A stretch of 64,000 nucleotides of DNA. It comes from Rhynochetos jubatus (lineage: Eukaryota > Chordata > Aves > Eurypygiformes > Rhynochetidae). The stretch's first letter is position 1. Every line of letters begins with the position of its first letter. The notes under the pieces were generated by a model. The model ran no database searches and was not told the DNA's origin. It saw only the letters and a program-made list of their open reading frames with translations. The DNA lies in assembly GCA_027574665.1 (NCBI GenBank), contig CM050654.1, forward strand, positions 24,000,222-24,064,221, given 5' to 3'. A program made the position numbers and the translations under genes. This document shows positions 29,201 through 38,663 of this stretch, one piece after another.

Positions 29201-31329
29201 TGTCTAGCTGAGATAACCAAAAAATCAAACACACTCTTAATATGACTTGCAAATTTGCCATTCCTCTTTTGAGTTCCCGTTTGCTGGAGTGGTGGGATAG
29301 TAAGGGCCACAATTTAATTAAGGAAAACTTTTAAATGGGCTCTTCTCCATGCCCAGTCAGTCTGTGTTACAGAGGGGATGGCTATATTTGTGCTACAGTT
29401 GAAAAAAACCTAAGGCAAGGTTGTGTCATGCAACCCTTGTTCATTTCTGTAATCCTAATATGGATAAGTGCATACTGTAGGGAATGGGGTGGAGGGCCAG
29501 ACAACCCAGTGATGTGACTGGGGGCATTGTCCTATGCCTTGGCATTTGTAAGTTATTTAGGTTGTGAAACCAGTAGGCAAGAACGAATTATTGTAACAGC
29601 AATTAAGCTTTCATTTAAGTAGTCCTAGTGAAATTTTTGCAACTATTTATATGGGTTAAATATAATCACAATCTAAACTTCTTGATTTCTCAATTGGATT
29701 ATCTGATGTCTGGAAGGGATATTTAAACCAAGCAGCCAAACCTAATTTAAATTGATTTCTGTTGTTTAGTAGCATGGATAGAATTTTATACAGCATGTAT
29801 GTCTAATTTTCAGTGATTTGTAGCTGACAGTAATACAGATGTAATCTAGTATTTTTTGGGGAGACCAAAATAGCTTTTAATGACTTCTATGTTGCCTTTT
29901 GGCATTGACCAAGCTAATTTAGTGGCTAATGGTGCTTACGTGGCCGGTACCCCTGTGCCAACAGCATAGATATGCCATCGTCAGAGCCATTTCTTATAGA
30001 AAGGTACGGGGAAAAAATTTATACAGCTCTCATCCTTGGGAGGAGCTTGCAGTCTGGACTTGGGAGGCTTCCCCCTGCCCCCCTTTACCCTACCCACCCT
30101 CCCGATCTCCTTCTTCAGGTTTATGTTTCATAGATTTGTCTCTCTGCTCCAGGGCTTTTAAGTGTTGTATGTTTGATCAATCACAGGCATCTCTTCTCAC
30201 CTCGTGTATTCAGCTGGCTACAGGCAAAGTCTGTTTATGTTGACTAGTTTCTCATAGGTGAGTAAAGGGTCAGTTTTGTGAGCAACAATCAGGTGGCCTT
30301 ATATTTCTTTTCTGGATTCCTCACCATGTTATACATGCTTGGGTTTTCTTTCTAACTTGGAAGTGACAGAGTTCTTAGAAGAAGGAAGAAGAGAAAGACC
30401 TTCAGGGTCTACCAGATACTATTCCTAGCTGTTACCTTCCGTTAGAACTGACTCTTTACCCACCATCTGCACCAGATGCCTTAGCAATAATCCTCCCTTA
30501 GTTAACCCAAACGTGCCCTTGTTTCCACCAGCTTCTCCCTTTGTTCTGACAGCAGCAAGCATTGCTTCTGCCAGCCTCTAATGTCCTTAGCAGTTGGAGC
30601 TGCTACTTTTTCAGTAACCACAGTAAGTCATCAGTGATTATTTTCAGACAACTTTCAAATATGCATATTAGGTAATTAAATTTGCAATAAGTGTCACTCT
30701 GTTATGCTAATGTTAAACATGCAAGCCTTTCCTTGTCCTTCTGGATTAAGCATTTTCTAAACTGATGTGTCAATATCTATTTTTTCCAGCTGTTCTACAT
30801 CAACAGTTATTTTCGGAGCTGTAATGTAAAAAAATGCACTTGCCTCATTTATACTCTATACAATCAAAATGTAGCACCTTCAGAAAGTCACCTTAATGCA
30901 TTCAAGTGTCATAGTCTAGCTTCTAAAGTTGCTCTTCTCCATTAGTACCACATAACACTTAAAGCTATAAGATAATGTGTGTGTTGCTTCTGTTTTGGGC
31001 CTTTCGAATCTCTGAAGGTGCAAGACCAACAAACCTTTGACATAGGAAGGAGTCTTAGATTTTTGAGAGACTAATTTGTCCCCAGAAAATCTACTAATTG
31101 CAAGTAATGAAGTTTCAAGAAGACAAATTTTCATATTTTTCTCTTCAACTAGTTTCCTAAGAAGGCAATTGTTCTTATTGGAGTTGCGGTGGATCAGATC
31201 TCAATCCTGTCAAAAGGCTGTTTCTGAGGAGTTTATTCTTTTACTCAATTTTCAAGTCTTATCTCCCAAATGTGAGACCTTAGCAGCTGTCCAGGCAGAG
31301 AACCAGACTACTCATATATGACCATTTTT
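26293..31329. other. Unique noncoding DNA, no gene seen
   Basis: AT-rich unique sequence with no recognisable gene. A short inverted repeat, TTAGATT / AATCTAA around a T run, lies at about 28408-28433. A C-rich pyrimidine stretch lies near 30070-30115. The open frame at 29929-30243 (plus, 104 codons) crosses this pyrimidine stretch and has no domain signature. Confidence 0.65.
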
Positions 31330-31411
31330 AGTGGTTCACTTGGTAGTGTTAGGTTAACAGTGGGACCCGATGATCTAAAAGGTCTCTTCAAATCTGAATG
31401 GTTCTGTGATT
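31330..31411 (+). mobile_element. CR1 3' tail fragment
   Basis: Short relic of the extreme 3' end of a CR1 element. It contains the GTGTTAGGTTAACAGTGGGAC block, the GATGATCTAAAAGGTCTCTTC block and the terminal GGTTCTGTGATTC. The order and spacing match the end of the fuller copy at 46873-47470. No coding part remains, which is typical of very short target-primed insertions. Confidence 0.85.
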
Positions 31412-33573
31412 CACCAGGATTCTGGTAAATTGCCCTGCCTGCTTCTGCCATTCTTCCTCAGGTTTTGTAGTAGAAGCAGTAACACAACATGCAAGTGTTT
31501 TTTCCCCTGTGGCAAGCTCATGGACTTAAGTAGCAACCATGGGGCAGATTTTTGTTCAGTTAGCAGTGAGGACTCCCTTAGATGAAACAATAAAGGTGGG
31601 AGCGGGTAACTAGGCATTTGGCAGAATGAAATCATAAAACAGTTGTTTACACTTGGTTTGCTGCTGTACTCTAGAATGGTATTGCTTATTATACCTGTAC
31701 GTTGTGGATGTTCTAGAAGAATTTCTCTGCCTGGAATGTGTAACATGCATTTACCTATAGAAAGTACATTTTATAACAGAAAAAGGAAGCAACCATATAT
31801 TTTAAGACTGTTTTGCAATACATAACATATCACATCATGGAGCAAAGCTAATGTAGTGTGTGCAATCCCAAGCCTTCTCACTTCCCAATTGTGAGTTCCT
31901 CCTAGCACAGCCTTAATGGCAAGTGCTGCATTCCTGCCAGATTTCAACATGCTCACCCAAATGGTCTCGGACTTCTTCCATGTGGCCCTTTTGATGTAAT
32001 CACACATAAAGTGACCCCTACATTTAAAACAAAACAATTTTGACATGAATATTGCAGCAGGGCCAATTTCTTTCAACAAATCAACAAACTTGACTTGGAG
32101 AATGAAACGTCTGCTGTAAAATGACTAAGCCCTGCTTTTGGGAGTTTACAACACAAGTCTGACTATGCTTAAATTGGAACAGTGACAAGGTGATTACATG
32201 CGGTCTTGATGCCTTCCTCAGGATGGAAAATAGAATGTAATGAATTTTTAAGCAGAAAAAAGCTGAATGCCCTACTTGTTCCATATTAATATAATTTAAA
32301 GATGCGTATGTGCAGAGAATGACTGTCCCAAATGAAAAACTCTTTATGAAGATACAGTTTACTTTGTTGCACATCTTTAGTATGCAGAGGAAGAAACTCC
32401 TTTTTCTCTTCTTTACCAATCAGCTAAAATGCAAGAATAGAAAACTCTAACTTTTAGGTACTGCTGTTAATAGATTTACCCAATTTTACAAGATGAGCTT
32501 ACAAAGAAATCAGTTACTAGTGCCAAAGAATCTTACTGATTATAAAGGAACAACCCAACTCTTACTTTTCTTGTTGCTATATGTTTTTGTGATTGCCTTG
32601 AAGTATTGTGAAAATTCCCATGATGACACAAAAATCTCAGTTCCAAAGGTTTGCAGTGGAAGCCCTATGACATAACAGAATTAACATGAAGTTAGATAGC
32701 CACAAGAGAGTCAAGGTGAGGTTTAAAGTGCTTCTGAGTCCTCTGTATAGCCTACATAGTTAGTTGTATGTTTGGACCTGCCAGGCATACATGCCCTTAA
32801 AGGACCATAGTACAGCTGTTATGGCACCAGGGGAAGCAATACCTAACATTCAGGGGCCTCATTCGTAATCTGAAACCTTTACTTAGGCTTCTCTGACTGA
32901 TATTTACTGATAGCATAAACCATCAGATTTACTGATCTGTTTTATGCAAAGACACTTATAAAGCGATGAAATTAGTCAATAAGAAATCTTGATTACAAGC
33001 AGTATTGAAGCACTGCATTAAATTTTCAGAGCTTGAACATCTACCTCTATGTGATATTTATAACCTTAAGTTATCTCTTGGTGTTTGATCCTTGTAGCTG
33101 TTTCTTTACAAAAAGAGAACTAGGCTATTCCTTTCCTGAAAGGAATTGCTGTCCACTGATATGAAGTGTTCAGCAGGAGGAGCATCGGTCAGACTGGTGG
33201 AGAGTCGAACCTATGTCAAGTTCAGACCCACATGTCCTTTTCCAGTTAGAGGCCTGAATGTCTTATATCTAGGTTGCTTTTCCTCTCTGTCTTTGTAGAA
33301 GAGATGTGTTGGAAGGGAACAAGCAGGACTCCTGGCTGGGGCACTCTGCTGGAAACAGGAAAGCTGTATTCCTTCTGCTCCAGTGACTCTTTTACCAATT
33401 AGTTGTTTCATACAAAGTGCACGCAGTCTTGTTCATAAAAGCAGCTTTCCAGTAGGCTGTATGAACACATGGTTGTTCATTGCTCAAGAATAAGATGCTT
33501 CTGGTTGTATTTAGAAGCAGAATAAGAGAGTAAGTCAGCATAGCCCGGTGAGTGTTGTGAAGAGATACCTGAA
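31412..33573. other. Unique noncoding DNA, no gene seen
   Basis: No supported gene. The minus-strand frame at 31771-32079 contains a CFKCRGHF stretch that superficially recalls a CCHC zinc knuckle. The spacing and final cysteine are wrong, and nothing else resembling a gag or cellular zinc-finger gene is adjacent, so it is treated as chance (see rejected). Confidence 0.6.
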
Positions 33574-33903
33574 TGTGCTGGTTTTAGCTGGGATAAGGTT
33601 ATGAACTATTGCCCGCTTAATTGTAGGCTGTGTCAAAACATAAATACTTTGTGCTACTTCAGACAGTCCTGGAGTATTCGGTGTATCTGCACGTGACCAG
33701 AAGACGTGCTATGGGAAATCTGCATGTTTGTGAAGTGGCAGCTGGAGACTGGACAAAATATTCTAGGATTCCTACAAAAGTACTTGTAATGGGATACAAC
33801 TGAATCCCGTTCCTGGGCATAGCATTGGACACCTATGCAACTAGGCAAGCATCTAGAGGCTGTTACTGTTGGATTTCTGAACATGGGTCTGTCTAGTCCC
33901 ACA

Positions 33904-34022
33904 CTAGCCCATCAGGTGGGCTAGCGCCTGATTCCACTCAAGTGGAAGAGGAAGCATAGGCTGGGGGTTACTGACAGATGGCTGAGCTGCTCCCTGGGGA
34001 GTAGGAGGCATGGATTTGAACC
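33904..34022. repeat. Cluster of three short hairpins plus tRNA-type B-box
   Basis: Three perfect or near-perfect inverted repeats follow one another. CTAGCCCA / TGGGCTAG (33904-33924) has a 5-base loop. TTCCACT / AGTGGAA (33932-33947) has a 2-base loop. CTCCC / GGGAG (33990-34001) has a 2-base loop and is extendable by a wobble and an A-T pair. At 34012-34022 the minus strand reads GGTTCAAATCC, an exact fit to the tRNA B-box consensus, but no convincing A-box lies at the right distance. It could be a decayed tRNA-derived SINE or an unclassified structured element. It is not a functional tRNA. Confidence 0.45.
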
Positions 34023-36457
34023 TCATCAGACTGCAGAGGAAATTGATACCTTACCACAATTTAATAACACACTTGAGTGTCCGCTCAAAAGTGCCTACTG
34101 GGAGTGTCTTGAGTTGCAGAACAGATGCTGTCCTTGGTGCAACTTGCAGTCTTACTCCCTTCCCTGATTGTCTAAACTGAATCCTTCTGGCTTGACTGTG
34201 AATGTAAGGATCTCTGCAAGGGGACCTCTGCAGAAGACCTTGCTTTGACCTGCAATCTGAACGCAGCCATGCGTAAGTCTGTGTGCCAGCAGGCACAGGG
34301 CAGCATTTCCTTGCAGTGCGTGTGTGGCTAAAATGCTTGAATTATACCTGTGGAATCCTGTTGTGCTGCACCCTAAGAATTTCTTGTTTCTGAATATGCA
34401 TACCTAGGTGGTTTACAGACAGATCAGATGGTATGTTTTTTAACCTAGCCTATGTGCAGCTTACGTTGCAATGTGTGCAGGATCTCTTCCTCCTTTGATA
34501 TTCTAGCCTAACAGTGTCATAATGTAGTTTGAAAATAACTTTTTTGCTCTTTGAACTGAACTGCAACAGGTTGCTGTTGTATTTTGCTCCTAACTACTCA
34601 GCTTTAAGCTCTTTGGAGCACAGTCAAATATTTACTACTTGTATGGAAAGTACTTCACATGGCAAATACTTCTATATCCCTGGTGTTTGAGTGCTATTTT
34701 GAAATTATAAGTAACACTATTGTAGTTATATTTTTTCAGTGAGAATGGGAGGGAATACTAAAGCTGCATTGTAGATTTATGGTAAAACTAACCTTAAAGA
34801 TTAAACTCTAAGAAATGTAAACTTGTCTATTATGTTTTTGTACTGCAGTGACATGTACAGATACAGTTTTCTCAAGCTGAAATCACATCGTTTGTATATA
34901 TTAGCAGGATGACCACTTTTTTTTTTTTTTTTGTCAAATCAAAGGTGGAAATTATGATGAAGTAAGCTTCAAATATCCGATTTGGTTTCTTTAGTTCACT
35001 AGTACTGTATGAACCACTCATTCAGGTAATAGCTATAAACACACAGTGAAAGACAAACTGTACAAATGAACTCAGAGCTATATATATATATGAGAAAGAA
35101 AGAGGGTTTTGTGCTGGTTAAAGTGGAAAAAATGAATGTTTTCCTGTGATATCAAAATACAGCTTGATTGAAGATATGCACAGGCGTACAAGCACACACA
35201 ATTACTGCTTAAGCTTATGAAAATGTAGCTCTTAATATCTGTTCTAACCTCCATTAGGAATATTATAGAGCTGCAGTCTGCATCTATATTGGTTATTTAA
35301 CAGGGATAGTGCATATTGTAATAGATCTAGATAAAGATGTTAGCATAAAGTATGGCAGATGTGCTTAAACCTTATGTCCCTATGTAGTCATATTGGCCAA
35401 TGATGGCTTAATTTTTCTTTGAGATAAAATGTGCAGCTCCACGTTGTGGCTTGGTGTATCTCTTAAAAGCAAAATTCCTGTGCATCTTTATTTAAAGTGA
35501 CAGAATTGTTATCAAAGAATACAGATAATTAAGTGCTGAAACTAAAAGCCGTCTCTGGGTGAAGAATTCTGCTGATTTTGTGTGTGATTGTTTACAGATT
35601 TCGTTCTCTATTTGCTCCCAAAGAATACACTTAAACACTCAATCAATGAATAACCTACAGCAGTTTGTTGTAGATTCAATAATGGGGAATGGTGCATTGT
35701 ACCAGGATAGTCAGATATACCCATAGGGAGTGTCAGTGGTCAAAATGCTTCCATTGCCAGAAGGTAGTCTGAAAATGGTCTAGAAATTCAATACAGCATT
35801 GACCCTACATTGTATACATGATCTGCAGTCAGTTTCTCAAGCTTACTTGAAGTTTAAAAAACAACCATTTTAATGCTAGGGTTCAATATATATATCTCAA
35901 TATATATTCTGGATTAAAACTATGGTTCTTTAAAGTTGTAAGTTTAAGGTGGGTAGGAATATTTTTTCTTTCCCTCTCTCTATATATACCTTCTTGGTGT
36001 TTTGTTTTAACACGAATAGAGTTCATGACAGTAAGGTTTCTGAAAATACAATCCTAAAAAATTTAAATGCTGCCACCCCCCTTTCCTCCTCATTGTTAGA
36101 TATCTCTACCTAGTCTGTTCCTGACATGAAATGTTTTTGAAATGCATAGTGATGCCAAGTTACAGACAGTATGTATGTTGCTAGACTTACTGAAAAGCTT
36201 CAGCTCCTGTTGATATGAGAAGCTGTCTTGAGTTATGATGTTCACAATTCTGTCCTTTCTGTAGAATTTTATTTAAATATTTCATATTGAAACAAAAAAT
36301 ATGAATGCTATTTTGTAATATAAATTGAAGATTAGATTATATTTCTTAATTGGTTTACTACAGTGCACAGTTTAAATGTTTTTTTAATTGTATAAAAGAA
36401 AGCGAAACTTATTTCCATCTACGCATATTTTTGTTATTGTTTTGAATTTTTTTTTAG
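34023..36457. other. Unique noncoding DNA, no gene seen
   Basis: After the GC-richer block ends near 34350, the sequence becomes strongly AT-rich. It has a 16-base T run (34917-34932), a TATATATATATA run near 35082-35093, and paired AT-alternating segments near 35887-35912. No coding or RNA gene was recognised. Confidence 0.65.
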
Positions 36458-36608
36458 AGTGGGCATAATAAGTTTATGAATAATCCTACCTGGTATCCTG
36501 CTTACCCCAAATGCCCAAATGGATCCTATGCTGCGGCTGCTTGATGGAACAAAAAATTCCTGCTTATTAACACGTCTCTGCCTTGCTCCAGTCTACCAAC
36601 TGTCCTAG
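36458..36608 (+). CDS. Candidate coding exon with terminal stop codon
   Basis: This is the best exon candidate in the window. An acceptor (a pyrimidine tract ending TTTTTTTTTAG at 36457) is followed by 151 bases and then a near-ideal donor (CCTAG|GTAAGTCAG, GT at 36609-36610). Of the three frames, only the first is open past the opening bases. It reads SGHNKFMNNPTWYPAYPK, then C-P-N-G-S-Y and four alanines, and stops at TGA (36542-36544). The other two frames stop within the first 21 bases. The peptide is non-random in look (Tyr/Pro-rich, with the alanine run encoded by GCT/GCG codons in an AT-rich setting). I do not recognise the protein family. The stop lies 64 bases before the donor, beyond the usual 50-55 base limit, so the exon could be an NMD-triggering alternative exon, an alternative C-terminus, or a noncoding RNA exon. 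No partner exon was identified. Confidence 0.4.
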
Positions 36609-38607
36609 GTAAGTCAGACATTCTTATTCAGCACTGTGTTTCTTATTTTCTGAATTGCCAATGAAGGCCTTGCCAAACTAAAGCAAAAGTGTGTGCTGCA
36701 TTGCCCTGTGCTTCAGACTGATGCATATTAAAGTGAGCATCACTTAGGAAAACAGTTATTAGACTAAGTGTCTTGAGTTATGCATATGGTCATAAAGTGA
36801 GATTACACCACTTGCAGTTTTTAACGTCGGGATTGGTACGTCCGGAAGAGTGCACGGCTCTAGCGTTGGCTTTCCAAATAGAAGTGTAATTGTGCTGTTA
36901 AAATAGAAGCCCTTCAAGTTTTTGGTTCAATTAAAATTTTAAAAAAGATCTTTCTCCCTTGAGATTGTTTGCCATGATGAAATATTTCAACTGTATCCCA
37001 TTTAACAGATGCAAATGTTTCCTAAAAGCAAGAGAGCAAAATAACCTTTCAGCTTTTTCTGAAGCCTAGAAGTGTTTTGTTTTGCCAGCTGTCTATGAAA
37101 GTTCAGTGCATAAAAGGTTAGGAGCCTGACTTTTCTCTGTCTTGTACATCTTTGAAAAATTGGTTTATGGCGAGTCATACATCATGTAGCTAAGACATAT
37201 GGGAATAGTTAAAGATTAAGGTAAATAGACAAATTGAACTGCTTTAAATCATTTTTCCCTGTTTCAATTTTATGAAAGAGCTTATGAACAAAAGTTGACA
37301 TTAAGCAATCACAATAGGCTACTCTATATATTTTAGACAGTGGTAAAGACTTTAGTGTCAGAAAGTGTTGCATCACTGATGCTTATATCAATTTGATTGG
37401 TGTCCAAGTTTTAAAAATGTTACTTTGTCAAGTCATAACCTTTTCTGAGTCTTTCATTTGTCATTGTTTTGATGATTATATCTTTAAAAAAAGAAGAAAA
37501 CAAAGAAAAGAAAAATGTTCTGTACATTAGGAATCATAGTTCATAAGACTTTTCTTATCAATTGTTTCGATGAAATTAGAGCTTTTGTCATTCTTATGTA
37601 ATACGATTTCTTAGATGTTTTGGTGTAAACGTTTCATTTTAAACACAAAGATTAGCAATTTCACCCAAGAAAATTATGTTAGGAAAGCATTTTTGTGAAA
37701 TGTCTGAATGCAGTTTGGCTTGCAATGGTATAAATGAGATTATTTTAGTCGCGCCTAGTCACCATGCTCTGGATGTTATTGATAACAGCATTACCATGAG
37801 CCAGGGCCTTCCAGACCAAAAGAAAAAGTGTCAACTGACAAAACAAGGGAATTCAGATCATGAACTTGATATAAGCGGACAAGTCTTAACTGGTCCAACA
37901 AAATAAGGCTATCCTGTAGACACCAAATAACTGAGTGGGACTGGATCTGTTTTGCCTATTTGTGTTCTTTGAGCATTTGGCAGGAACTTAAGAAATGGGA
38001 AACAATAGGAGTTTGCACAAAAAATGCAGTCTGTGATTTAAAGTGTTGTTTCCTTAATTTTGTGGTTTCAGAACAAGTATTTGTGCTGTCATTCTGAAGG
38101 GCTGGGAGCTGGGATGGGTGTTCAAGATGTTAAGATGAACTGACCATGTCTAACTAATTCTGTGTACTGTAGGAAGTTTTAGCAGGAAAACAACCAAGCT
38201 ACCAGTAGGAATTTTATTCAGATCCTTGAGGGCAGCTTAGTCAAGCAATCTTAATTTAACACACCAGTTTCTTCCAAAATGAAGGCTAAACATAGTGATA
38301 GTCATCATGCTTTTACAACTGTTGTGGGTAACGTGACTGCACTGTTTCATGAAGTTCTACTCCTTTACAATATTAGCTTGTTATTTGATAGTAGGAAGAT
38401 CACTGGTACACATAAAAATGTAAGGCCTCACAAATCATTTATCTAGTGATTGGTCTTGTATTTAATAGCTAATTGGTTTTGTTTTAGTATATACAGTAAT
38501 ACTAAATTCACCAGCAGTTTCTTTGATCATGTTAGAAAGTGGTGGTTTATATCAATCTGTTTGTATATAAACCAAAAAGTAAGGAGTATCTATTATTTTT
38601 CAAAAGG
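36609..38607. other. Unique sequence downstream of candidate exon
   Basis: If the exon upstream is real, this is intron. It contains a six-CpG cluster at 36825-36865, unusual for this CpG-poor window, and a small TCGCGCC patch near 37749. The 76-codon frame at 37676-37906 has no recognisable motif. No transposon was recognised. Confidence 0.6.
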
Positions 38608-38663
38608 TATTCTATTTCTATGTTTGTATCCCAGGTGAGGGGTACAAACATAGAAATAAAATA
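38608..38663. repeat. Long perfect hairpin (inverted repeat)
   Basis: Arm one (38613-38632) and arm two (38639-38658) are reverse complements over 20 positions, with a single T-G wobble, around the 6-base loop AGGTGA. The stem begins TATTTCTATGTTTGTA on the left arm. After one C/A mismatch (38612/38659), four more A-T pairs follow, giving about 24 pairs in 56 bases. The stem is short for a canonical microRNA precursor, and no terminal repeats of a known transposon were seen. A recent template-switch inversion is an alternative origin. Confidence 0.85.

Noticed and set aside
30154-30257. Pyrimidine-rich acceptor and CATAG|GTGAGT donor flanking about 104 bases
   Set aside because: Frames contain stops, and the C-rich run upstream mimics an acceptor tract. 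No recognisable peptide.
31771-32079. Minus-strand frame with CFKCRGHFMCDY, resembling a retroviral-type zinc knuckle
   Set aside because: Canonical spacing is C-x2-C-x4-H-x4-C. Here the gap before His is two residues and the last Cys is Tyr. There is no second knuckle and no neighbouring recognisable gag or pol text.
34012-34080. Possible minus-strand tRNA gene suggested by the B-box
   Set aside because: No A-box, acceptor stem or anticodon arm can be built at the required positions.
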